A stretch of DNA of 64,000 nucleotides from Motiliproteus sediminis. GTDB taxonomy: Bacteria; Pseudomonadota; Gammaproteobacteria; Pseudomonadales; Balneatricaceae. The notes below the pieces were generated by a model. The model was given only the letters and a program-made list of their open reading frames with translations, made no database searches and was not told where the DNA came from. Every line of letters begins with the position of its first letter. Positions within the stretch are counted from its first letter, which is position 1. Position numbers and translations under genes: made by a program. The stretch covers positions 62,001 through 126,000 of the forward strand of contig NZ_JAERQK010000007.1 in assembly GCF_017912535.1 (NCBI RefSeq), read 5' to 3'. Below are positions 9,478 through 17,043 of the stretch, in pieces.

Positions 9478-10578
9478 ATGTCGTCTGGAAAAATTAAAGT
9501 GATGGTTGTCGATGATTCAGCCGTGGTGCGACAAGTGGTGAGCGAAGTCTTGTCGAAAGATCCCGGAATCGAAATCATTGCGGTGGCTTCCGATCCTATT
9601 TTTGCCATGAGCCGTATGGAAAAGCAGTGGCCCGATGTCATTTTGCTCGACATCGAAATGCCGCGCATGGACGGGATAAGCTTTCTTGCCAAGATCATGG
9701 CTGAGCGTCCGACGCCGGTGGTGATCTGCTCATCGTTGGCCGAGAGTAATAGCGAAACCATGCAGCGGGCGCTGGCTGCCGGTGCGGTAGAGATCATCAC
9801 CAAGCCCAAGGTTGGGCTCAAGGGGTTTTTGCACGAGTCCGCCAAGGTGATGATCGACGCGGTAAAGGCCGCCGGCCAAGCGCGCCTGAGGACGGGAGCC
9901 CGGCCCCTTCGCCCCGCGAAACCAGTACAGGTGAGCCCGAAGTTGAGCGCTGATGCGGTGATCAGCGCCGGACAGGCTCTTGGTGGGGTTAAAACGACCG
10001 AGGTGATAATCGCCATCGGTACTTCTACCGGCGGTACTCAGGCTCTGGAAGCGGTGCTGACCAAGTTGCCCCGGGTGACCCCCGGGATCGTCATTGTGCA
10101 GCATATGCCGGAAAAGTTTACCGAAGCCTTTGCCCAGCGGCTGGACAGTCTGTGTGAGATCAACGTTCGTGAGGCGCGCAACCAGGATCGGGTGCTGCCC
10201 GGTCAGGCGCTGATCGCTCCGGGCGGCAAGCATATGCTGGTCAAGCGCAACGGTGCCCAGTTTCATGTCGAGGTGGTGGATGGTCCGCTGGTGAACCGCC
10301 ATCGGCCCTCGGTGGATGTGTTGTTTCGTTCGGTGGCTAAATGCGCCGGCCCGAGTGCGCTTGGCATCATTATGACCGGCATGGGTGACGACGGCGCGCG
10401 GGGATTGCTGGAGATGCGTCACGCCGGCGGCCAGACTCTGGGACAGGATGAGCAAAGCTGTGTGGTTTTTGGCATGCCCAAAGAGGCGATCAAACTGGGC
10501 GCCGTAGAGAAGACGGTGTCGCTAGAGGGGATTCCTGCGGCTATCGCTGATTTTCAGCGCCGTTCCAGTAGCATTTAA
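9478..10578 (+). CDS. cheB: Chemotaxis response regulator and protein-glutamate methylesterase CheB
   Basis: The 366-residue protein has a receiver domain with phospho-acceptor D58 ([12 protein letters not shown]), a linker of about 60 residues, and a methylesterase domain with the Ser-His-Asp triad visible as S183 (GTSTGG), H209 (VQHMPEKF) and D305 (GMGDDGAR). It removes methyl groups from MCPs when phosphorylated by CheA. An in-frame ATG lies upstream at 9424 inside cheD. The start at 9478 was preferred because the protein then begins directly with the receiver ([11 protein letters not shown]) and lies 10 bp after the cheD stop. It appears to be the last classical che gene of the operon. 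Confidence 0.95.
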   Translation: MSSGKIKVMVVDDSAVVRQVVSEVLSKDPGIEIIAVASDPIFAMSRMEKQWPDVILLDIEMPRMDGISFLAKIMAERPTPVVICSSLAESNSETMQRALAAGAVEIITKPKVGLKGFLHESAKVMIDAVKAAGQARLRTGARPLRPAKPVQVSPKLSADAVISAGQALGGVKTTEVIIAIGTSTGGTQALEAVLTKLPRVTPGIVIVQHMPEKFTEAFAQRLDSLCEINVREARNQDRVLPGQALIAPGGKHMLVKRNGAQFHVEVVDGPLVNRHRPSVDVLFRSVAKCAGPSALGIIMTGMGDDGARGLLEMRHAGGQTLGQDEQSCVVFGMPKEAIKLGAVEKTVSLEGIPAAIADFQRRSSSI

Positions 10579-10710
10579 ACCATCAATCAATAGGTTAAGT
10601 GTTTGCTGCCGGCGTGTGATTCCGCTATCGTGGGCTGGTAGAGATATCACTACAAGCTTATATGATCAGAGGCTATCCAGGGGATCAGGGCCCCTATGCC
10701 GGAGAGCTGA

Positions 10711-11694
10711 ATGAATCCAGAATCCCCTCGGCCCGCCGCAGATGGCGGTGCGCAGTCCGAGTCAGTTTCGGTGTTAACCTGGGCGGATGAGCAACATCTC
10801 TTTCTGACCCAGACCTTCGACGCCCTTTTGGTCAGTCCTGACCGAAAGCACGTTTCTCGCTGTCTTTATCTCGCCCACAAGATCCAGAGTGGCTGCAAGC
10901 ATAGCCCGGAGGGCGTGCTGGCAGCACTGCATCTGAATCGTACCGCCCGTTATCAGCATGTTAAGGAACTGTTTGCCGGCGTGCTGTGTGAGCTGCTGGG
11001 GCAAAAGGTGGGGATGACGCCCTCCGCTCGTTTGCTGCTGATCTGCGCAGCGTTGACCCAGGATATCGGAATGCTCGACCTGCAGGACGAGAAACTCGAT
11101 AAACAGGTGACCGCGCTTACGGATCAGCAAAAAAGGATTATCACCAAGCATCCCCATAATGGCCGCCAGATTCTGGAGCGCGCCGGGGTCAAAGACAGCG
11201 TCTGGTTGAGTGCGGTTGAGCAGCACCACGAGCGCCCGGACGGCAACGGCTACCCGCAAGCGTTGACCGCTGAGGCCATATCGCAGCCGGCCAAGTTGTT
11301 GTCTGTCGCCGATATTTATGTGGCGATGATGCGACCACGCGGTGATCGGCCGGCGATGTTTCCCCGCGAGGCGATGAAACAGGTGTTTTTGGCTCGAGGC
11401 CACCAGGTTGATAATGACATTGCGCGCCAGCTCATCGAGGTGATCGGCATGCACCCGCCGGGAATCTGGGTAAAGCTGATTAATGGCGAGGTCGGGGTGG
11501 TGGTGGCTCAGGGGTCGACACCTGCTTTTCCCCGGGTGGCCACGGTGTTATCCCACGACGGCGAACATCTCGGCGCCGCCGTTATCCGTGACACCAGCCA
11601 GCGAAGCTATACCTTGGTCGAGGCGGTAACCGCTCCCTTCCATTTCAATTTGTCCGCCATATTGGCTGATCTCTGGCCTCGTCTGCCGGCCTGA
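10711..11694 (+). CDS. HD-GYP-like protein with degenerate HD motif
   Basis: This 327-residue protein has the layout of an HD-GYP cyclic di-GMP phosphodiesterase: an N-terminal helical segment, the HD core, then a C-terminal extension of about 90 residues. The GYP signature is intact (HHERPDGNGYP, residues 172-182) and the KHPHNG histidine is kept, as is the VAD aspartate. However, the metal-binding pair expected as H-D reads Q117-D118 (ALTQDIG), so one metal ligand is missing. It may be inactive and act as a binding or interaction protein. It lies 132 bp after cheB and 75 bp before the dctD-like gene. An active enzyme with altered metal coordination cannot be excluded. Confidence 0.8.
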   Translation: MNPESPRPAADGGAQSESVSVLTWADEQHLFLTQTFDALLVSPDRKHVSRCLYLAHKIQSGCKHSPEGVLAALHLNRTARYQHVKELFAGVLCELLGQKVGMTPSARLLLICAALTQDIGMLDLQDEKLDKQVTALTDQQKRIITKHPHNGRQILERAGVKDSVWLSAVEQHHERPDGNGYPQALTAEAISQPAKLLSVADIYVAMMRPRGDRPAMFPREAMKQVFLARGHQVDNDIARQLIEVIGMHPPGIWVKLINGEVGVVVAQGSTPAFPRVATVLSHDGEHLGAAVIRDTSQRSYTLVEAVTAPFHFNLSAILADLWPRLPA

Positions 11695-11769
11695 AGGTGT
11701 CGCGGGTGAGCACCGGCGCTGATTGGGCTATCATAGGTCAGCTTTATCCCCACTGACGGAATCCTAGTT

Positions 11770-13131
11770 ATGGTTGACGCCGTTCGCCCGGTCATCTTAG
11801 TCGACGACGAAAAACATATTCGTACCGCCGGTAGCCAAACGCTGGAACTGGCCGGCTACGACGTCGTTGCGCTGGACCATGCGGATCGCGTGCTGCCGTT
11901 ATTGACTCCGGCCTGGCCCGGGGTGGTGGTGACCGATATCAATATGCCGGGCACTGACGGCCTGGAACTGATGAAGCAGGTGATGAGTATCGATCCGGAT
12001 ATCCCGGTGATTCTGATTACCGGTCACGGTGACATTTCCATGGCGGTGAATGCCATGCGTAGCGGCGCCTATGACTTTATTGAAAAGCCATTTCCCGCCG
12101 ATCTGCTGACCGATGTGGTGCGTCGTGGTATGGAAAAACGGGCGCTGACACTGGAGGTCAGGGACCTGCGCCATGAGCTGCAGGTGCAAAGTGCGCCGGG
12201 CCCGCGGATTATCGGACGAACCCCGGCCATCCAGCGGATGCGCCAGTTGCTCTCTCAGGTGGCGGATACGCCGGCTGATATTTTGATCATGGGGGAAACC
12301 GGAACCGGCAAGGATCTGGTGGCGCGCTATATCCACGAGACCAGCCGCCGCAAGGATCGTAACTTTGTTGCGATCAACTGCGGTGGGGTGCCGGAAAACC
12401 TGATCGAAAGCGAGCTGTTCGGGCATGAAAAAGGTGCGTTCACCGATGCCAAGGCGCAGCGCATCGGCAAGCTGGAACACGCCAATGGCGGCACTTTGTT
12501 TCTCGATGAGATCGAGAGTATGCCGATGTCGCTGCAGATCAAGTTGCTGCGTGTACTGGAAGAGCGCTGTATCGAGCGTCTGGGCGCCAACGACTCCATA
12601 CCGCTGGACCTGCGAATCATCGCTGCCTCCAAGGCCGATCTCAAAGAGCTCAGCGCAGAGGGGCAGTTTCGCGAGGATCTTTATTATCGTCTCAACGTGG
12701 TGCGGGTGGATATTCCGGCGTTGCGTGAGCGGCGGGATGATGTGCCGCTGCTGTTCCAGCATTTTGCGTTGATCGCGTCGGCTCAATATCAACGCGAAGT
12801 CCCCGCCCTGAGTCCGGAGCGTGTGCACAGCCTGATGAGCTACGACTGGCCCGGTAACGTGCGGGAACTGCGAAATGTGGCTGAGCGCTACGTGCTGTTG
12901 GGCGAGGCCTGCACCTTTGAGTTCGACCAGTTGATTCCCCAGTTTGATGCTGTTGCCGGTGAGACTTTGCCAGACAAGGTCGATCGCTTCGAGAAAATGC
13001 TGATCGAAGAGGAGTTAGCGCGCCATCAGGGGCGGATCAAGGATACGCTGGCAAGCCTGGGTCTGCCGCGTAAAACCCTGTATGACAAAATGCGCAAATA
13101 CAACCTCGACAAGCGTGACTTCAAAGCCTGA
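11770..13131 (+). CDS. dctD: Sigma-54-dependent response regulator, DctD-like
   Basis: The 453-residue NtrC-family activator has a receiver domain (D12/D13, phospho-acceptor D56 in VTDINMPGTDG), an AAA+ domain with Walker A GETGTGKD near residue 178, the sigma-54 contact loop GAFTDA and LFLDEIESMP, and a C-terminal Fis-type helix-turn-helix (about 415-450). Phosphorylated DctD proteins bind upstream dyads and drive sigma-54 polymerase at dct transport promoters. A sigma-54 promoter with an upstream dyad lies between this gene and dctP. The likely kinase partner is the truncated DctB-like gene at 1-1134, separated from it by the whole che operon. Confidence 0.9.
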   Translation: MVDAVRPVILVDDEKHIRTAGSQTLELAGYDVVALDHADRVLPLLTPAWPGVVVTDINMPGTDGLELMKQVMSIDPDIPVILITGHGDISMAVNAMRSGAYDFIEKPFPADLLTDVVRRGMEKRALTLEVRDLRHELQVQSAPGPRIIGRTPAIQRMRQLLSQVADTPADILIMGETGTGKDLVARYIHETSRRKDRNFVAINCGGVPENLIESELFGHEKGAFTDAKAQRIGKLEHANGGTLFLDEIESMPMSLQIKLLRVLEERCIERLGANDSIPLDLRIIAASKADLKELSAEGQFREDLYYRLNVVRVDIPALRERRDDVPLLFQHFALIASAQYQREVPALSPERVHSLMSYDWPGNVRELRNVAERYVLLGEACTFEFDQLIPQFDAVAGETLPDKVDRFEKMLIEEELARHQGRIKDTLASLGLPRKTLYDKMRKYNLDKRDFKA

Positions 13132-13259
13132 GTTGATACTGACCGGCATCGTTGGCTGCAGGCCGCGTCGGTTCAATTGCTCTGGCCCACCCGATGCCGG
13201 CGTTCAGCCTGGCTCATGCCGTACGCCGGCCTTCTCGCGATCCCCGCAGCGACCTAAAG

Positions 13260-13308
13260 TGGCGGATTTTCAGCCATGCTGATGGTGAAAATGGGTGGAA
13301 ATCCGCCA
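13260..13308 (+). promoter_or_regulatory. Candidate DctD upstream activating dyad
   Basis: Two 13-base arms form an inverted repeat with one mismatch: TGGCGGATTTTCA at 13260-13272 and TGGAAATCCGCCA at 13296-13308. A nested pair ATTTTCA/TGAAAAT (13266-13272 and 13286-13292) lies inside. The centre is about 110 bp upstream of the sigma-54 -24 element, the usual range for an enhancer of this class. The AT-rich stretch around 13345-13375 could help bending. Binding by the adjacent DctD-like protein is inference. Confidence 0.55.
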
Positions 13309-13393
13309 GTTTTGGTTTGGTAAAGAGCCCGCGCTCCTTGTCTAAACCTTCAACTTTTTGAATTAAAAGTAATTTTCCTATTTCTGGGCTTTT

Positions 13394-13409
13394 TGGCACG
13401 GTACCTGCT
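13394..13409 (+). promoter_or_regulatory. Sigma-54 promoter of dctP
   Basis: The sequence TGGCACG-GTAC-CTGCT matches the -24/-12 consensus TGGCACG-N4-TTGCW with one change. The GG (13395-13396) and GC (13407-13408) are exactly 10 bases apart, as required. It lies about 83 bp upstream of the dctP start and fits the neighbouring NtrC-family regulator. Confidence 0.85.
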
Positions 13410-13491
13410 ACATGTGGTCGCCCGGCCCGAAAGAGAAGCACGGGCCATGGATAACAATTACACAACGAGAAAAATCACGAGGAAAAAGCAT

Positions 13492-14475
13492 ATGCGTCTT
13501 ATCTCTGCGGCAGTTGCCACTCTCGCTCTGACTGTTGGTGCCCAAGTTGCCACCGCAGCCCCCGTCGAGCTGAAGTTCTCTCACGTAGTAGCGGAAAACA
13601 CCCCCAAGGGGCAGATGGCCACTAAGTTCCGTGATCTGGTTGCCGAGCGTCTGGGCGGCAAGGTTGAGGTGAAGGTCTACCCCAACTCGCAGCTGTTCGG
13701 GGACAACAAGGTTCTGGAAGCGATGCTGCTGGGTGACGTGCAGATGGCTGCACCTTCTCTGTCCAAGTTCAACAAGTACACCACTGCGCTGCAGATCTTC
13801 GACCTGCCCTTCCTGTTCAAGGATATGGCGGCGGTAGAAAAGTTCCAGCAGGGCCCTGCGGGTCAGAAGCTGCTGGGCTCTCTCGAGAAGAAAGGTCTGG
13901 TTGGTCTGGGTTACCTGCATAACGGTATGAAGCAGCTGTCCGCCAGCGATCCGCTGCGTGTACCTGCAGATGCTGCGGGTAAGAAGTTCCGTATCATGGC
14001 ATCCGACGTGCTGTCCGCTCAATTTGAAGCACTCGATGCAGTTCCGCTGAAGAAACCGTTCTCTGAAGTATTTACCCTGCTGCAGACCCGCGCCATCGAC
14101 GGTCAGGAAAACACTTGGTCCAACATCTACTCCAAGAAGTTCTTCGAAGTTCAGCCTTTCATCACCGAGTCTAACCACGGTGTGCTGGACTACCTGGTGG
14201 TAACCTCCAAGGAGTTCTGGATGGGTCTGGACGACAGCACCCGTACCGAGCTGAAGAAAGCGCTGGATGAAGCCATCGCCTACGGCAACAAGGTTGCTGG
14301 CGACAAGGCCGAAGAAGACAAGAAAGCGATCGCCGAATCTGGCCGTTCTGAAGTGCTGTCCCTGACCGACGCCGAGCGTCAGCAGTGGGTTGAAGCGATG
14401 AAGCCGGTTTGGAAGCAGTTTGAAGGCGAAATCGGTGCCGACCTGATCGAAGCCGCGGTTCAGTCTAACAACTAA
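13492..14475 (+). CDS. dctP: TRAP transporter periplasmic C4-dicarboxylate-binding protein DctP
   Basis: The 327-residue protein begins with a signal peptide (MRLISAAVATLALTVGAQVATAA) followed by the mature start APVELKFSHVV, typical of DctP. Family motifs include the NxGMKQLSA-like block after LGYLHNGMKQ, with KFRIMASDVL and the DGQENTWSN segment near the ligand arginine and asparagine. It captures C4-dicarboxylates such as malate, fumarate or succinate in the periplasm and delivers them to DctQM. An upstream in-frame start at 13393 was rejected because it lies within the sigma-54 promoter and adds a non-signal extension, whereas GAGGAAAA directly precedes 13492. Confidence 0.95.
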   Translation: MRLISAAVATLALTVGAQVATAAPVELKFSHVVAENTPKGQMATKFRDLVAERLGGKVEVKVYPNSQLFGDNKVLEAMLLGDVQMAAPSLSKFNKYTTALQIFDLPFLFKDMAAVEKFQQGPAGQKLLGSLEKKGLVGLGYLHNGMKQLSASDPLRVPADAAGKKFRIMASDVLSAQFEALDAVPLKKPFSEVFTLLQTRAIDGQENTWSNIYSKKFFEVQPFITESNHGVLDYLVVTSKEFWMGLDDSTRTELKKALDEAIAYGNKVAGDKAEEDKKAIAESGRSEVLSLTDAERQQWVEAMKPVWKQFEGEIGADLIEAAVQSNN

Positions 14476-14488
14476 GCGCTTCGCCGAT

Positions 14489-14530
14489 GGGGCTTTGGCC
14501 CCGTTATCTGACAGGGGCTTCGGCCCCTGT
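14489..14530 (+). other. Two GC-rich hairpins between dctP and dctQ
   Basis: The first is GGGGC-TTTG-GCCCC (14489-14502). The second has 8-bp arms, ACAGGGGC-TTCG-GCCCCTGT (14511-14530), with a stabilising TTCG tetraloop. Only a weak pyrimidine tract follows, so partial termination or protection of the dctP mRNA 3' end is more likely than full termination. Either would make more binding protein than membrane subunits. Confidence 0.6.
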
Positions 14531-14664
14531 TCTATCCTTCTACAGCAAACATAAGGTTCCAGAGGAGAGTGCGCTCGGGTGGCTTCTCCTGTGGGACGGC
14601 TTTGTGCGACTACAGACCATATCGTGCAGTAGGCGGGCTGCTGCGCAATCAGGGGTTGTGAGAC

Positions 14665-15231
14665 ATGATTGTCAAACTGACGAATAAGATAGAAGAAGCG
14701 ATTCTGTCGCTGCTGCTGGTGTCGATGACACTGCTGGTTTTTGTCGAGGTGGTATTGCGCTTCGGCTTCAATACCGGCATCCACTGGGCTCAGGAGGTCA
14801 CCTTGACTCTGGCGGCCTGGTTTGTGCTTTTTGGTGCCTCCTACGGGGTGAAGGTCGGCTGTCACATCGGTGTTGATGTGTTCGTCAAGCTGCTACCCCG
14901 CAATATTCACCGCGGATTCACCATCCTGGCGGTGTTGCTCTGCCTCACCTACTGCGGTCTGATTCTTTACGGATCGCTGATCTATCTCGACAAGATGATG
15001 ATGATCGGCATTGAGATGGAAGACCTACCGGTGCCGAAGTGGATTCCCATGAGTATCTTGGTGGTCGGTTTTGTGTTGTTGATCATTCGCTTTTTGCAGC
15101 TGCTGTGGAAAGTGGTCACCGGCCAGGAGGAGGGCTTCCATCTGGCGGATGAAGCGGAAGAGAGCATGCATATCGCCAAGGAGCTTGAAGAAGCAATGCA
15201 CAACAAAGAGAACAAGGGGGATAACCACTAA
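14665..15231 (+). CDS. dctQ: TRAP transporter small membrane subunit DctQ
   Basis: This 188-residue protein has four predicted membrane helices (about residues 10-32, 45-65, 88-110 and 128-150) and the family-typical HWAQEVT segment. It forms the integral membrane unit with DctM and uses an ion gradient to move the substrate delivered by DctP. The C-terminal 40 residues form an unusually acidic, histidine-containing tail (EEAMHNKENKGDNH). Its stop codon shares one base with the dctM start, implying translational coupling. Confidence 0.93.
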   Translation: MIVKLTNKIEEAILSLLLVSMTLLVFVEVVLRFGFNTGIHWAQEVTLTLAAWFVLFGASYGVKVGCHIGVDVFVKLLPRNIHRGFTILAVLLCLTYCGLILYGSLIYLDKMMMIGIEMEDLPVPKWIPMSILVVGFVLLIIRFLQLLWKVVTGQEEGFHLADEAEESMHIAKELEEAMHNKENKGDNH

Positions 15232-16628
15232 TGGCTACAGCAACGCTTTTTATCCTGCTGTTTGCGTGCATGTTCATGGGCATGCCGATCGCCATCGCGC
15301 TCGGTTTCTCCAGTGTCAGCACCATCCTGTTGTTCTCTAACGACTCGGTCGCCTCTATCGCGCTGAAGCTGTTTGAAGCAACATCCGAGCACTACACCCT
15401 GATGGCGATACCGTTCTTCATCCTGTCCTCGGCTTTCTTGTCCACGGGCGGTGTGGCGCGGCGCTTGATCGATTTCGCTATCGATACCGTTGGCCACGTT
15501 AAAGGTGGCCTGGCGATGGCGTCGGTCATGGCCTGTATGCTGTTTGCGGCGGTGTCTGGTTCGTCACCGGCGACGGTGGCGGCCATCGGCACTATCGTTA
15601 TCGCCGGTATGGTGCGTTCCGGTTACCCGCAGAGCTTTGCGGCCGGTGTCATCACCACCTCCGGCACTCTGGGTATCCTGATCCCGCCATCAATCGTGAT
15701 GCTGGTTTACGCAGCGGCCACTGAAGTGTCCGCTTCGCGCATGTTCATGGCCGGTTTTATCCCGGGGCTGATGATGGGTGGTCTGCTGATGCTGGCAATC
15801 TATATTGTCGCGCGGATCAAAAACCTGCCGGCACAGCCGTTCCCGGGCTTTGGCGCATTGTCACGCTCGTTCATTATCGCCATGGGCGGTCTGATGCTGA
15901 TCGTGATCGTACTGGGTTCCATTTACGGCGGTATCGCCAGCCCCACCGAAGCGGCCGCTGCAGCGGCGGTTTATGCCTATCTGGTATCGGTGATGGGCTA
16001 TCGCGATATCGGTCCGCTTAAAGGCATTCCCTGGCGCAAAGAGGGTGAAAACCCGGGATCCGTGCTGGTGCGAAACAGCTATCAGATCTTGCTCGCATTC
16101 CCCCGTACCATCTGGTGCAAGGATGTACAGAAGGTGATTCTGGACGCGGCCAAGGTGAGCATGATGCTGCTGTTCATCATCGCCAACGCCATGCTGTTTG
16201 CCCATGTACTGACCACTGAGCGTATTCCGCACGCGATTGCTGAGGTGATCATTGACTGGGGTCTGCCGGCATGGGGCTTCCTGATCGTGGTGAACATTCT
16301 GCTGCTGATCGCCGGTAACTTCATGGAGCCGTCGGCGATTCTGCTGATCATGGCGCCGATCCTGTTCCCGATCGCCACCCAGCTGGGGATCGATCCTATC
16401 CATCTGGGTATCATCATGGTGGTGAATATGGAGATCGGCATGTTGACCCCGCCGGTGGGGCTCAACCTGTTTGTGACGGCGGGGATAACCGGTCAGAACA
16501 TGATCTGGGTAATCCGCTCGGTACTGCCCTGGTTGGTACTGATGCTGTTCTTCCTGCTGTTGATCACCTACATTCCGCAGATCTCGCTGTTCCTGCCGGA
16601 GTATATTGATCACCTGAAAGGCTACTAA
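15231..16628 (+). CDS. dctM: TRAP transporter large membrane subunit DctM
   Basis: The 465-residue, highly hydrophobic protein has around a dozen helices and family motifs such as the SGSSPATVAAIG and GTLGILIPPSI hairpin regions and the matching second-half LTPPVGLNLFV. It is the ion-coupled translocation subunit. It is longer than the usual 425-430 residues because of a hydrophilic insert around residues 257-300 (RDIGPLKGIPWRKEGENPGS). It ends the operon with a strong terminator immediately downstream. Confidence 0.95.
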   Translation: MATATLFILLFACMFMGMPIAIALGFSSVSTILLFSNDSVASIALKLFEATSEHYTLMAIPFFILSSAFLSTGGVARRLIDFAIDTVGHVKGGLAMASVMACMLFAAVSGSSPATVAAIGTIVIAGMVRSGYPQSFAAGVITTSGTLGILIPPSIVMLVYAAATEVSASRMFMAGFIPGLMMGGLLMLAIYIVARIKNLPAQPFPGFGALSRSFIIAMGGLMLIVIVLGSIYGGIASPTEAAAAAAVYAYLVSVMGYRDIGPLKGIPWRKEGENPGSVLVRNSYQILLAFPRTIWCKDVQKVILDAAKVSMMLLFIIANAMLFAHVLTTERIPHAIAEVIIDWGLPAWGFLIVVNILLLIAGNFMEPSAILLIMAPILFPIATQLGIDPIHLGIIMVVNMEIGMLTPPVGLNLFVTAGITGQNMIWVIRSVLPWLVLMLFFLLLITYIPQISLFLPEYIDHLKGY

Positions 16629-16646
16629 GCCTCGCTGGACATGACC

Positions 16647-16672
16647 AAGCCGCCCCACGGGGCGGCTTTTTT
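16647..16672 (+). terminator. Intrinsic terminator of dctPQM
   Basis: The hairpin AAGCCGCCCC/GGGGCGGCTT is followed by a run of T residues, starting about 18 bp after the dctM stop. This is a canonical rho-independent terminator. Confidence 0.9.
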
Positions 16673-16705
16673 GTGTTTGACCCCTTTGCCGTTGACGCTT
16701 GTCGA

Positions 16706-16796
16706 TAGCCAATAGCCAATAGCCAATAGCCAATAGCCAATAGCCAATAGCCAATAGCCAATAGCCAATAGCCAATAGCCAATGGTCAATGGTCAA
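16706..16796. repeat. Heptamer tandem repeat (TAGCCAA)11 plus two variants
   Basis: Eleven perfect TAGCCAA units (16706-16782) are followed by two TGGTCAA variants (16783-16796), in all 13 units of 7 bp. The array sits in the 415-bp gap between dctM and the PBP1A gene. A 7-bp unit is out of phase with codons, and the short frames that cross it (reverse-strand IGYWLLA repeats) look like chance translations. The rest of the gap, 16797-16990, shows no gene. Confidence 0.95.
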
Positions 16797-16992
16797 AGCA
16801 ACGGGTGTTGATGGTGCATTCCTGGCACTCCCCTCCCCGTGGTGGGTAATGCGTCCTTGACCGCTTGAGCCTTTGGTCGACGACTGCAGGGATGATTGGC
16901 GCCGGCAATGATGGGGGCTGTGTGCGGCCAGATCCGGTCAGCGCGGCGCGGGTTCGCATCGCGATATGGCTCAGGGCTGTGTCACAACAACC

Positions 16993-17022
16993 GCTGCGGC
17001 TAGCGTAGGCGTGAGCCGCAGC
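16993..17022 (-). terminator. Possible terminator of the PBP1A gene
   Basis: Perfect 9-bp arms GCTGCGGCT (16993-17001) and AGCCGCAGC (17014-17022) lie just past the PBP1A stop. On the minus strand the hairpin is followed by a T/G-rich tract, not a clean T run, so termination strength is uncertain. Confidence 0.5.
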
Positions 17023-17043
17023 AGGGGGCGGGCGGTATGCGGG

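Noticed and set aside
15861-16796. 311-codon minus-strand frame that begins in the heptamer repeat
   Set aside because: Its first residues come from translating the tandem repeat and the rest is antisense to dctM.
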